A DNA stretch of 7,037 nucleotides, from assembly GCA_007695205.1 (NCBI GenBank), contig REEF01000218.1:1-7037 (forward strand), given 5' to 3'. Shown in pieces: positions 1 through 7,010 of the stretch. Origin of the DNA: Planctomycetaceae bacterium. GTDB taxonomy: Bacteria; Planctomycetota; Planctomycetia; Pirellulales; Pirellulaceae. The translations under genes were made by a program, and so were the position numbers. How positions within the stretch are numbered: the stretch's first letter is position 1; every line of letters starts with the position of its first letter. The notes below the pieces were generated by a model. That model had not been told where the DNA came from. It did no database searches and saw only the letters and a list, made by a program, of their open reading frames with translations.

Positions 1-16
1 TCGCGTGAGACCTTCG

Positions 17-92
17 GTCGGCGGTTTCGGCGGGGTCAGAGACCCGCGCCGAACGTCGGCGGTTTCGGCGGGGTCAGAGACCCGCGCCGAAC
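17..92. repeat. Two perfect tandem copies of a 38-bp hairpin-forming unit
   Basis: Copy one spans 17-54 and copy two 55-92; the two are identical base for base and directly abutted. Each contains an imperfect palindrome (26-53 and 64-91): a 12-bp stem with one bulged G closed by a 3-base AGA loop, built around the core GGGTCAGAGACCC. The unit lies outside any credible gene, beyond the 3' end of the minus-strand transporter gene. Bases 1-16 may hold a decayed further copy (a GAGACC followed by GTCGGC), but this is weak. The form resembles dispersed REP-like intergenic hairpins; whether this unit recurs elsewhere in the genome cannot be seen from here. Possible roles include transcription termination, mRNA 3'-end protection or protein binding, all inferred. 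Confidence 0.9.
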
Positions 93-93
93 G

Positions 94-122
94 CACGCCT
101 GCAGCCCTTGTCCGCAGGCGTG
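94..122 (-). terminator. Stem-loop downstream of the Nramp-like gene, possible terminator
   Basis: A perfect 9-bp GC-rich inverted repeat (94-102 paired with 114-122, CACGCCTGC/GCAGGCGTG) encloses an 11-base loop. It begins 15 bases beyond the stop codon of the minus-strand gene, where a terminator would sit. There is no T-tract after it on the minus strand, so it is not a classical intrinsic terminator. It may act together with the adjacent tandem hairpins or simply protect the 3' end of the mRNA. Confidence 0.45.
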
Positions 123-137
123 TGCGGCTGATCGAAA

Positions 138-1859
138 TCAGTTCGATTCGGACGGTTCGGTTGGCACCGCACCTTCGTCGACCGGTTCGTCTACTTCGGC
201 CTCGTCCAAATCAGCCTCGTCCAAATCGGCATCATCCAGCGGCACAGCGGGCGTTTCCGTTTGTTCCGGATGCAGCGGCGCCGTGGGGACGGGCGGGGCG
301 ACGGGGGCCGGCTTCGCGAACAAGGGCTGGACGACCCGGTTGTTGATCTGGATCACCGATCCAGCGGTGGCGACCAACAAGGCCAGGACCAGCAGGATGT
401 TAAACACCAATCGACTGGCGCCCTGCCCGACCGCGTCGCCGATGTACGAGCGTTTGTTGCTCATGATCAAGATCGCCACGTAGGCGATTGGCAGCATGGT
501 AAAGCAGACGGCCGAAGCTGCGACGGGGAACCAGATGGGCAGCGAGGCGACGACGCCGGTGATCCCGATCGCGGGCGTCAAGGCAAACAATCGGAACCGC
601 TTCTTGGTCTGTTCCAGTCCCAGCATCTCGCAGAAGGTGAATCCGCAGACCACCATGTGCGTGCTGATCGCACCGCAGGTCATCCCGATCAGCCCCAGAT
701 TGAAAATGATCCGGCCGGCATTGGCACCGATGACGTCGCTGAGCGCTTTGGCCGCATCCAGCGGTCGGATGGTGGTGTTGACCACGTCGGATCCGTCATA
801 AACGCCACCGACCTTCATCCCGATGATGACCAGCGAGGTGACCATCACGAAGGGCAGGAACATGGTCATCCCCAGGTCCCAGCGAGCCAGCTTGCGATGC
901 GCCTTGCCCCAACCCTTTTTCAGCAGCGAGTAGGGGTACAGGAACGTCATGTTGATGCCGACGGCAGCGCCCAACATGCCCAGCACCTGGGTGACCGCAT
1001 CGGCATTAATGCTGCCGTCGGCCGCCCACAGGTTCGGGATCCCGTACCAACCGATGAATCCCTTAAAAATCTCGCCGATATCCTGGACCACGATATCCAC
1101 GCGGGCTACCACCACGATCCCAAACATGACGATCACCATCGCGATACAACTGCGCAGGAACCATTCGTAGACGCGTACCCCGGCGGAACCACCTCCGTAG
1201 TTAAAGGTGGTGACGACATTGATTCCCAGAATCAGGGCTCCCACAGCGAAACTCAACATCAATCCGGCGGTAGTGAAGCCCAAACCAAAGAACGTTGTCG
1301 CTCTGGTCGTCGCCTGCAACTCCGACTGAGCCTGAGCGATCACGGCAGGATCAAGGGTCCTTTGGGCCTCGGCGAAGGTCTGCCGAGCCGCCAGCACCTC
1401 GTCGGGCACGGTCAAGAAACCGGCCATTTCGCCCATGTCACGAGCGGCACTCGCCGCCAGCCCATATTGGGGGAAATGCCAGATGACCGATGCCATGATA
1501 GTGCCCACCGCCCAGAGGATCACCAGCCATTTGCCCATCTCGCGTCCAAAAGACTTGTAGGGCCGTTCCCCGCTGGTCAGCACGACGTTACTGAGCGCAG
1601 AGAGCATCATCACGCCCAGGAACATGGCCACCGGTTGGACCCACAGCAGCTTATAGCCGAACGAGGCGCCGGCGATCACCGAGGCCGCCGCGCTGCCAGC
1701 GCCCAAGGTCATGGCACTTTGCAACAACCCGGGACCGGTCCGTTTGATGTATCCGGTCGCGCGCGGCACAAACGGCAGACCCTCCAATGCCAGCAATTCC
1801 TGAGCTTCCGTTTCGAGCTTCGAGCTACCCGCATTTCCGCCAGATTCTTTCTCAGACAT
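138..1859 (-). CDS. Nramp/SLC11-like membrane transporter with altered metal site and acidic C-terminal tail
   Basis: Protein of 573 residues with about 11 predicted membrane helices, roughly at 44-66, 72-94, 112-138, 188-213, 236-256, 289-312, 330-349, 383-408, 422-442, 444-466 and 482-506. The stretch from GPGLLQS (42-48) to FGYKLLWV (67-74) aligns without gaps to helix 1 of Nramp (SLC11) proton-coupled divalent-metal transporters. However, the metal-binding DPGN motif there is GAGS (53-56), and the helix 6 MPH motif is replaced around residues 302-305 (INMT). It is therefore Nramp-related, but the usual Mn/Fe ligands are missing; the substrate is unknown and could be another cation such as Mg, or something else. 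A polar, Ala/Gln/Glu-rich insert (about 151-187) separates helices 3 and 4. The tail (about 515-573) is Pro-rich, then very acidic with pentapeptide repeats. The ATG start is supported by a GGAG (1867-1870) 7 bases upstream. It is transcribed divergently from the DUF6807 gene. Confidence 0.85.
   Translation of the reverse strand: MSEKESGGNAGSSKLETEAQELLALEGLPFVPRATGYIKRTGPGLLQSAMTLGAGSAAASVIAGASFGYKLLWVQPVAMFLGVMMLSALSNVVLTSGERPYKSFGREMGKWLVILWAVGTIMASVIWHFPQYGLAASAARDMGEMAGFLTVPDEVLAARQTFAEAQRTLDPAVIAQAQSELQATTRATTFFGLGFTTAGLMLSFAVGALILGINVVTTFNYGGGSAGVRVYEWFLRSCIAMVIVMFGIVVVARVDIVVQDIGEIFKGFIGWYGIPNLWAADGSINADAVTQVLGMLGAAVGINMTFLYPYSLLKKGWGKAHRKLARWDLGMTMFLPFVMVTSLVIIGMKVGGVYDGSDVVNTTIRPLDAAKALSDVIGANAGRIIFNLGLIGMTCGAISTHMVVCGFTFCEMLGLEQTKKRFRLFALTPAIGITGVVASLPIWFPVAASAVCFTMLPIAYVAILIMSNKRSYIGDAVGQGASRLVFNILLVLALLVATAGSVIQINNRVVQPLFAKPAPVAPPVPTAPLHPEQTETPAVPLDDADLDEADLDEAEVDEPVDEGAVPTEPSESN
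192..236 (-). repeat. 15-bp in-frame tandem repeat encoding acidic pentapeptides
   Basis: Within the 3' end of the Nramp-like gene, three consecutive 15-base units encode DDADL, DEADL and DEAEV (residues 542-556), with a decayed fourth (DEPVD) following. In one register (200-214 and 215-229) adjacent DNA copies differ at a single base, which indicates recent slippage-type duplication rather than only selection for acidity. The tail is likely disordered and solvent-exposed. Confidence 0.8.
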
Positions 1860-2045
1860 CTATTCGCTCCATGTACGTGGTGGGAATGGAAGCCACAGTT
1901 TGGGATATTTTCGTGTCGATTTCAACCACCGGATGCAAATCGTGTGTTGATTTCCGACTTTCGGGGACCATTGCTTGACCCACGCCGCTTGGCTGGTGAA
2001 TAATCTAGGTTTTCCCCGACCCGATTTCCCGCCTGGAGGTCTGCG
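1860..2045. promoter_or_regulatory. Divergent intergenic region between the Nramp-like and DUF6807 genes
   Basis: These 186 bases lie between two divergent start codons and should hold the promoters for both directions. The middle portion (about 1895-1975) is AT-richer than the flanking genes. On the plus side a reasonable promoter is visible (separate entry). On the minus side I see only the ribosome binding site at 1867-1870 and a TTGAAA (complement of 1920-1925) without a well-spaced -10 box. No clear operator palindrome or riboswitch fold was recognised. Confidence 0.6.
1975..2004 (+). promoter_or_regulatory. Candidate sigma70-type promoter for the four-gene plus-strand cluster
   Basis: TTGACC (1975-1980) and AATAAT (1999-2004) each match the housekeeping consensus at five of six positions, with an 18-base spacer. 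The -10 box ends 41 bases before the start codon of the DUF6807 gene. Planctomycete promoters are not well conserved, so this is a plausible assignment rather than a certain one. Confidence 0.4.
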
Positions 2046-3308
2046 ATGAGAAGTTTTCCCACCTTGTTGTTTCTGTTGATGTGCACCGCGATGGGACTGG
2101 CTGCCTGCGGCCGATGGGCATCCGCCCAAACCGGCCTGGAAATCACGGTACCTGCCGTCCATCAGGATCTGTGTCTGGCAATCCAAGCGGAAAAACCTGG
2201 TCCCGCCGGCGTGCTGATCGACCAAGAGACGCCGGACCGTAAGTTTCCGGTCCAATGGGCACCTGCCATCGCTGCGGATGGAACGCCCACAGACGACCAG
2301 GTGTTGTTGACGCGGATTCCAGCATCCAAGGAAGTCGATGGGCCTCGACAACTTCATTGGCAACCCATCGCCGATGATCAACCGGCTTTCCAACCGGCCT
2401 TCCAATGGATCGACAAGAGCGACGCTTCGATCAAGCTGGTCGAAGGCGATGATCGGGTGCTGGCCTACAACCACGGTGACATCATCAGTGATGCCCTGCC
2501 CGAAGATGACTACCGCCGATCGCGATCCTGCTACATTCATCCTCTTTGGGGGCTGAACGGAGAAGTCCTGACGGACGATTTTCCGGCCGATCACGTCCAT
2601 CACCACGGCGTCTTCTGGACTTGGCCGCACGTGGAAATCGATGGTCGGCACTACGATCTGTGGGTATCCCGCGGGATCCGTCAGCGGTTCATCAAGTGGC
2701 TGCATCGGTCCGAGGGGCCGGTCGCGGCGGTGATCGGCGTCGAGAACGGCTGGTTTGTGGACGATCGTCAGGTCATGACCGAACGGATCTGGATTCGCGC
2801 CTTTCAGGCCTCGGAGACCGAGCGGGCGATCGATCTGCAACTGGTCTTCTCGCCCACCGATCGGCCGGTGAAGCTGGTGGGCAGTCCAGGAAAGAGCTAC
2901 GGGGGCCTGACCGTGCGATTCGACGCCTGGCCGCGCCGCGACGCGATCGTCCGAGTGCCCGATCGAACGCTCCGGCACGTGGGCAGTGGTCAGGCATCGT
3001 CCGAGGATCTTTCGAACACACGTCTGCCCTGGGCCAGTTTGAGTTCGCACTTCCCCGACGCGCCCCACCGATCGGCGGGCACGATCTTGATCCACCCGGA
3101 TCATCCCGATTATCCACCGACTTGGCTGACCCGCTGCTACGGTCCGCTGTGCGTCGGCTGGCCGGGTGTCGAGGGTCGTGAGTTTCAGCCGGGCGAATCG
3201 TTCACGCTTCGCTACCGCCTACTGGTGCATAAGACGGAGGTCGAACATCCTCACTTAGAGCAGGCTTATGCCGCCTATTGCGATTCACAAGAAATCCAGG
3301 CCCGGTAA
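2046..3308 (+). CDS. Exported DUF6807 ('PmoA-like') family protein
   Basis: Protein of 420 residues of the DUF6807 family, which databases often label 'PmoA family' although nothing here indicates methane oxidation. The N-terminus is a clear export signal: a charged start, a hydrophobic core (7-20), and either a lipobox LAAC (18-21) implying a lipid-anchored protein or a signal peptidase I site at ASA-Q (25-28). Family hallmarks are YIHPLWGLNGE (163-173) followed by a His cluster DHVHHHG (182-188) and FWTW (190-193), which may bind metal or form an active site. Lone cysteines (43, 162, 364, 412) are scattered. The family is abundant in planctomycetes and often near carbohydrate-metabolism genes, so a role in polysaccharide breakdown is often inferred, but the reaction is unknown and the neighbours here do not support it. 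The ATG is well placed behind GGAGG (2035-2039), 6 bases upstream. First gene of the presumed operon, 38 bp before the methyltransferase gene. Confidence 0.85.
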   Translation: MRSFPTLLFLLMCTAMGLAACGRWASAQTGLEITVPAVHQDLCLAIQAEKPGPAGVLIDQETPDRKFPVQWAPAIAADGTPTDDQVLLTRIPASKEVDGPRQLHWQPIADDQPAFQPAFQWIDKSDASIKLVEGDDRVLAYNHGDIISDALPEDDYRRSRSCYIHPLWGLNGEVLTDDFPADHVHHHGVFWTWPHVEIDGRHYDLWVSRGIRQRFIKWLHRSEGPVAAVIGVENGWFVDDRQVMTERIWIRAFQASETERAIDLQLVFSPTDRPVKLVGSPGKSYGGLTVRFDAWPRRDAIVRVPDRTLRHVGSGQASSEDLSNTRLPWASLSSHFPDAPHRSAGTILIHPDHPDYPPTWLTRCYGPLCVGWPGVEGREFQPGESFTLRYRLLVHKTEVEHPHLEQAYAAYCDSQEIQAR

Positions 3309-3346
3309 CTTCGCGCGGCGGCGCAAACGGTCGAGAAGGATTCGCC

Positions 3347-4585
3347 ATGAGTTTTGCAGGTCCGCATGAACAGCAACGTGAGACAGCTACCGGCTTCGGC
3401 GTGACCCTGGCCGTTCTGCGGAAGGGACGCGCCGGTCCGTTTCTGGGCAGGCATCCCTGGGTCTTCGAATCGGCTATCGATCGGTTGGACGGCCAGGCAG
3501 GCCCCGGCGATGTGGTGGAATTGGTGACCGACAAACGCCGATTCATCGCTCGAGGATTGTACAACCCGGACAGCCGTTTACGAGTTCGCTTGTATTCCTG
3601 GCGATCCGATCAACCGCTGGACGATGCCTTTTGGCACATGCGGCTTCGGCAAGCGATCGAATTCCGACGACAATTGGCCGGCGATGATCCCGATCAGGCC
3701 GTGCGGTTGGTGTTCAGCGAATCGGATGGGCTCAGCGGTTTGATCGTCGATCGTTACGCGCGACACCTGGTCGTCCAAGTGAATTGCCTGGCGATGGCGA
3801 TGCGTCAGGATCAACTGGTGTCCTCGTTGGTCGATCTGGTCGCTCCCGACAGCATCAGCTTGCGATGCGAGGCGGGGATCTGCAAATCCGAGGGAATGTC
3901 GCCCGTCGGGGGCACCGTGTACGGCCAGATGCCCGAAGGGCCGGTGTTCATCCAGGAACACGGGTTACGATTCGGAGTCGATTTGACGACGGGCCAAAAG
4001 ACAGGCTTCTACCTGGACCAGCGCGATAACCGGCGCCAGGTGGCTGCGTACCTGAAGGATCGTCGCGTGTTGGACCTGTTTTGCTACACGGGCGCGTTCA
4101 GCTTGGCGGCTGCCCGGATCGGCCACGCCCAGCACGTCCTGGGGGTCGATGTCAGCGATCGGGCGATCAGCATGGCGCGAGCCAACGCCGAATTGAACGG
4201 AATCGCCAACGTTTCCTTCCAGCAGCAAGACGCCTTTCAGGCGCTGGATGCATTGCACGATGCGGGCCGGCGTTTCGATGCGGTGATCCTGGACCCGCCG
4301 AAATTCACGCGGACTCGGCAGAGTCTGACCGAGGCGTTGCGGGCCTATCATCGCATCAATCGGATGGCGGTCGAATTGCTGGAACCTGGCGGGATCCTGG
4401 TCACGTGCAGTTGTTCGGGCAGCGTGACGCGCGAGGATTTCCTGCAGATGCTGGCGGGTGTGGCTCAAAAGACCGCGCGCGATATCCAGGTGTTGGCTCA
4501 ACGGGGTGCTTCCCCGGACCATCCGACCAGTGCCAGTTGCCGGGAGACAGAATATTTGAAGTGTTTTTTGTGTCGAGTCCCGTGA
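3347..4585 (+). CDS. rlmI: RlmI-type class I SAM-dependent 23S rRNA (cytosine-5) methyltransferase
   Basis: Protein of 412 residues, close to the length of E. coli RlmI, which methylates C1962 of 23S rRNA to m5C. An N-terminal PUA-type RNA-binding domain (about 20-95, with GRHPWVF and RGLYNPDSRLRVRLYS) is followed by the central EEHI-like segment (SESDGLSGLIVDRY, 124-137). Next come the family signature GQKTGFYLDQRDNR (216-229) and a Rossmann methyltransferase core: SAM motif VLDLFCYTGAFSL (241-253), acidic GVDVS (266-270), LDPPKF (315-320) and TCSCS (353-357) with likely catalytic cysteines. The reading frame is open further upstream to a TTG at 3278 inside the preceding gene, but the ATG at 3347 is preferred because AAGGA (3336-3340) lies 6 bases before it and it avoids the overlap. 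The exact target base in this organism is inferred from homology, and the RlmK/RlmI-like groups are hard to separate by eye. Confidence 0.88.
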   Translation: MSFAGPHEQQRETATGFGVTLAVLRKGRAGPFLGRHPWVFESAIDRLDGQAGPGDVVELVTDKRRFIARGLYNPDSRLRVRLYSWRSDQPLDDAFWHMRLRQAIEFRRQLAGDDPDQAVRLVFSESDGLSGLIVDRYARHLVVQVNCLAMAMRQDQLVSSLVDLVAPDSISLRCEAGICKSEGMSPVGGTVYGQMPEGPVFIQEHGLRFGVDLTTGQKTGFYLDQRDNRRQVAAYLKDRRVLDLFCYTGAFSLAAARIGHAQHVLGVDVSDRAISMARANAELNGIANVSFQQQDAFQALDALHDAGRRFDAVILDPPKFTRTRQSLTEALRAYHRINRMAVELLEPGGILVTCSCSGSVTREDFLQMLAGVAQKTARDIQVLAQRGASPDHPTSASCRETEYLKCFLCRVP

Positions 4586-4616
4586 ACCGTCCCGGAAACC
4601 AAACGGAGAACAGCCC

Positions 4617-5624
4617 ATGAACGGACCAGCGATGCCTTGGGGGGCCTACCCCACCACACGCTTGCGGCGCAACCGCCGCGACGATTGGTCTCGGCGATTG
4701 GTGCGGGAGAACCGTCTGCACACTGACGACCTGATCTGGCCGGTGTTCGTCCACGAAGGCGAGAACCGCCGCCAGCCGATCCCTTCGATGCCCGGCGTCG
4801 ATCGGTTGTCGATCGATCTGCTGGTCGACGCGGTGGGCCAGGCGGCCGACCTGGGCATCCCGGCCGTGGCGATCTTTCCGGCCACACCGCCAGAAAAGAA
4901 GACGGCGGAAGCCGAAGAAGCCACCAATCCGGAGAATCTGATCTGCCGAGCCACCCGGGCCATCAAGGCGGCTCATGGCGACCGCATCGGCGTGCTGTGC
5001 GACGTGGCCCTGGATCCCTACACCAGCCATGGTCACGACGGCCTGGTCCGAGACGGGTACGTGGTCAATGACGAAACCATCCAGGTCCTGTGCCGCCAGG
5101 CGGTGGTCCAGGCCCAGGCGGGTTGTGATGTGATCGCCCCGTCCGACATGATGGATGGCCGGGTGGGGGCCGTACGTCAAGCACTGGATCAGGCAGGGTT
5201 TCAACAGGTTCGCATCATGTCCTACGCGGCCAAATACGCCTCTGCCTTCTACGGGCCGTTTCGCGACGCGGTCGGTTCCGCATCCAGTCTGGGCAAAGGT
5301 GACAAGCAGACCTACCAGATGGACCCAGCGAACAGTGATGAAGCGATTCGCGAAGTCGCCCTGGATCTGGCCGAGGGCGCGGATATGGTCATGGTCAAAC
5401 CGGGCATGCCGTACCTGGATATTGTGCGACGAGTCGCTGAGACGTTTTCCGCGCCGACGTATGTGTACCAAGTCAGTGGCGAATATGCGATGCTGGACGC
5501 CGCTGCCTCCAGTGGATGGCTCGATCGGCGTCGAGGCGTATTGGAGAGCCTGCTGGCATTCAAACGGGCCGGTGCCGACGGGGTCCTGACCTATTTCGCG
5601 ATAGAAGTTGCACGATGGCTTTGA
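4617..5624 (+). CDS. hemB: Porphobilinogen synthase (delta-aminolevulinic acid dehydratase), Mg-type
   Basis: Protein of 335 residues, full length for HemB, the cytosolic enzyme that condenses two 5-aminolevulinate molecules into porphobilinogen in haem and tetrapyrrole synthesis. Both Schiff-base lysines are present: K206 in SYAAKYAS (202-209) and K261 in MVKPGMPYLD (259-268). The metal segment reads DVALDPYTSHGHDG (129-142); the zinc-type cysteines are replaced by alanine and aspartates, so this is the zinc-independent, Mg (or K)-dependent class. The N-terminal arm (about 1-35, with RLRRNRRD) matches the extension that allows octamer assembly. GYVVNDET (147-154) and YQVSGEY (284-290) are also typical. 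The ATG follows GGAGAA (4605-4610) and lies 31 bp after rlmI. The 3' end overlaps the next gene by 10 bases. Confidence 0.97.
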   Translation: MNGPAMPWGAYPTTRLRRNRRDDWSRRLVRENRLHTDDLIWPVFVHEGENRRQPIPSMPGVDRLSIDLLVDAVGQAADLGIPAVAIFPATPPEKKTAEAEEATNPENLICRATRAIKAAHGDRIGVLCDVALDPYTSHGHDGLVRDGYVVNDETIQVLCRQAVVQAQAGCDVIAPSDMMDGRVGAVRQALDQAGFQQVRIMSYAAKYASAFYGPFRDAVGSASSLGKGDKQTYQMDPANSDEAIREVALDLAEGADMVMVKPGMPYLDIVRRVAETFSAPTYVYQVSGEYAMLDAAASSGWLDRRRGVLESLLAFKRAGADGVLTYFAIEVARWL

Positions 5625-6997
5625 CGCGGGTTCCCGAGTTGACGGGCAATGCCCAGCGAACCTTTCGGCTGCACATGGTTTACGCCCTGTTGGACGCCAC
5701 CGCCGGCGGTATCTTGATGAACGCGCCCATCGTGGCGATCCGGGCCTTCGAGGCGGCCAACTGGCATCTGCCGCTGCGTGAACTGTACGCGGCCATCGGC
5801 ATGCTGATCACGTTGTACTTGGCCAGTCGCATGGCCACGCGGCCCAAGATGCCCTACGTCTTCGTACCCGGCATGTTCGCTGGTGTGGCTACCCTGGCCA
5901 TGGCCCTGGCGACCGGCAGCGCGTTCTGGTTCCTGACGCTGTTGGGGATCGGAGCGATGTTCGAGGTGCTGACGCGACCGGCCGTGACGACCATCCTACG
6001 TATGAATTATCCCGTCGAGCATCGGGGGCACGCTACCGGCCGAGTCCGCGGCTGGGCCTCGCTGGCGTTTGTGGTCTCCAGCGTCACGTCCGCCCTGCTG
6101 CTGCGGTGGGCTGACCAGCCGACGGGGGCAAGCGGCGGTGCATCGACGATCGTCGCGGTCGGATGGATCGCCCAGTGGACGGCCCAGCACATGACTCAAC
6201 TGCTGATGATCGCCGGCGGTTCGCTCAGCCTGGTCAGTTTTTTCTGCTTCCGGCGGATCCGAGTCGATGAGCGTTTTACCGATCCCGCTTCGCAACCTCC
6301 CATCCGGTTCTTCGACGGCATCCGCGACACGCTCTCGCTGATCGCCGTGCGCAACGGCCGCTTTCGCCGCTATCTGCTGGGGTGTTTCCTAGACGGGTTC
6401 TGCCAATCGCTCTATTTGCCGCTGATCTGGTTGTTCTTAAGCCGAGACTTGGGATACGGGTACCTGGGTTGCGTTGGGTTGATGCACGTCATCCCCGCCC
6501 TGGCAGCCTTTGTGGCGACGGGCAGTTTAGGCTGGCGATTCGATCGCATCAGCCCCTGGATCTCCTGGGCGGGAGTCCGTTTCGTTTGGGGGCTGGACGC
6601 GATCCTGCTGGCCATCACCCCGGCATTGATGATCCCCTTTCCACCCGCCGTCATCGTCCTGCCCGTCGTGGGCCGGGTGCTCAAGGGCAGCGTCCAGGGC
6701 GGATGGTGGATTCTGTACTGGCAGGTCGGCGTCACCTACTTTGCACCGCCCGGCGGGGATACCAGCCGTTACATGGGCGTCATGGTCTTTTTGAACGGCG
6801 TCATCCGGCTGTTGGCCTCGTTGACAGGCATGCTGCTGATGGCCTTGGCCGTCCAACCGGGATGGCTGTTGGCGTTCGGTGGTTTGGGCGTCATCTTGTC
6901 GGGGCTCTATTCCCTGAAGCAAGCCTTGGGCGAACCCAAGTACCGCGGCCCGGAAACCATCGCCGAATTCGAGCACCAATTCGGCATCGATCGATAG
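5615..6997 (+). CDS. MFS-like multi-pass membrane transporter, substrate unknown
   Basis: Protein of 460 residues with about 12 predicted membrane helices (approximately 20-45, 55-75, 83-100, 103-125, 146-165, 192-212, 252-275, 283-305, 313-335, 340-360, 387-410, 415-435). They form two six-helix halves split by a charged cytoplasmic loop (213-251), the major facilitator layout. RGHATGRVRGW (137-147) has the position and basic character of an MFS loop motif, but the classical motif A is not clear. No substrate-determining motif was recognised; it could be an importer, an exporter or a non-transporting relative. The frame is open upstream to 5516, but the ATG at 5615 is preferred because it begins a sensible hydrophilic N-terminus and overlaps hemB by only 10 bases (AGAAG at 5603-5607 is a weak ribosome site). 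The overlap implies translational coupling to hemB. Confidence 0.8.
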   Translation: MALTRVPELTGNAQRTFRLHMVYALLDATAGGILMNAPIVAIRAFEAANWHLPLRELYAAIGMLITLYLASRMATRPKMPYVFVPGMFAGVATLAMALATGSAFWFLTLLGIGAMFEVLTRPAVTTILRMNYPVEHRGHATGRVRGWASLAFVVSSVTSALLLRWADQPTGASGGASTIVAVGWIAQWTAQHMTQLLMIAGGSLSLVSFFCFRRIRVDERFTDPASQPPIRFFDGIRDTLSLIAVRNGRFRRYLLGCFLDGFCQSLYLPLIWLFLSRDLGYGYLGCVGLMHVIPALAAFVATGSLGWRFDRISPWISWAGVRFVWGLDAILLAITPALMIPFPPAVIVLPVVGRVLKGSVQGGWWILYWQVGVTYFAPPGGDTSRYMGVMVFLNGVIRLLASLTGMLLMALAVQPGWLLAFGGLGVILSGLYSLKQALGEPKYRGPETIAEFEHQFGIDR

Positions 6998-7010
6998 TGT
7001 CTTCAGCCGT

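Noticed and set aside
17..92. Possible CRISPR array
   Set aside because: There are only two repeat copies and they abut directly with no spacer, and no cas genes are in the window.
5..346. A short plus-strand frame through the tandem repeats
   Set aside because: It arises from the repeat and the antisense of the transporter tail; it is Arg/Pro-rich low-complexity sequence with no ribosome binding site.
261..2003. A 580-codon open frame on the plus strand, antisense to almost the whole Nramp-like gene
   Set aside because: Its translation is dominated by His, Asp, Gln, Gly and Arg with no domain or membrane character, as expected for the complement of a GC-rich membrane-protein gene. The opposite strand gives a coherent protein with a ribosome binding site.
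1860..3104. A 414-codon open frame on the minus strand opposite the DUF6807 gene
   Set aside because: It has no recognisable family and lies opposite a well-supported gene with signal peptide, conserved motifs and Shine-Dalgarno. It also runs through the divergent promoter region up to the Nramp-like start.
3278..3346. A 23-codon N-terminal extension of the methyltransferase from a TTG start
   Set aside because: It would overlap the end of the DUF6807 gene by 31 bases and lacks family similarity, while the ATG at 3347 has a well-spaced AAGGA.
4561..4569. Run of T residues near the end of rlmI as an intrinsic terminator
   Set aside because: It lies inside the coding sequence and no stable GC-rich stem immediately precedes it.
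4401..5471. A 356-codon open frame on the minus strand across rlmI and hemB
   Set aside because: It is antisense to two unmistakable enzymes, and its composition (Arg, His, Gly, Asp rich) is that of a GC-driven shadow frame.
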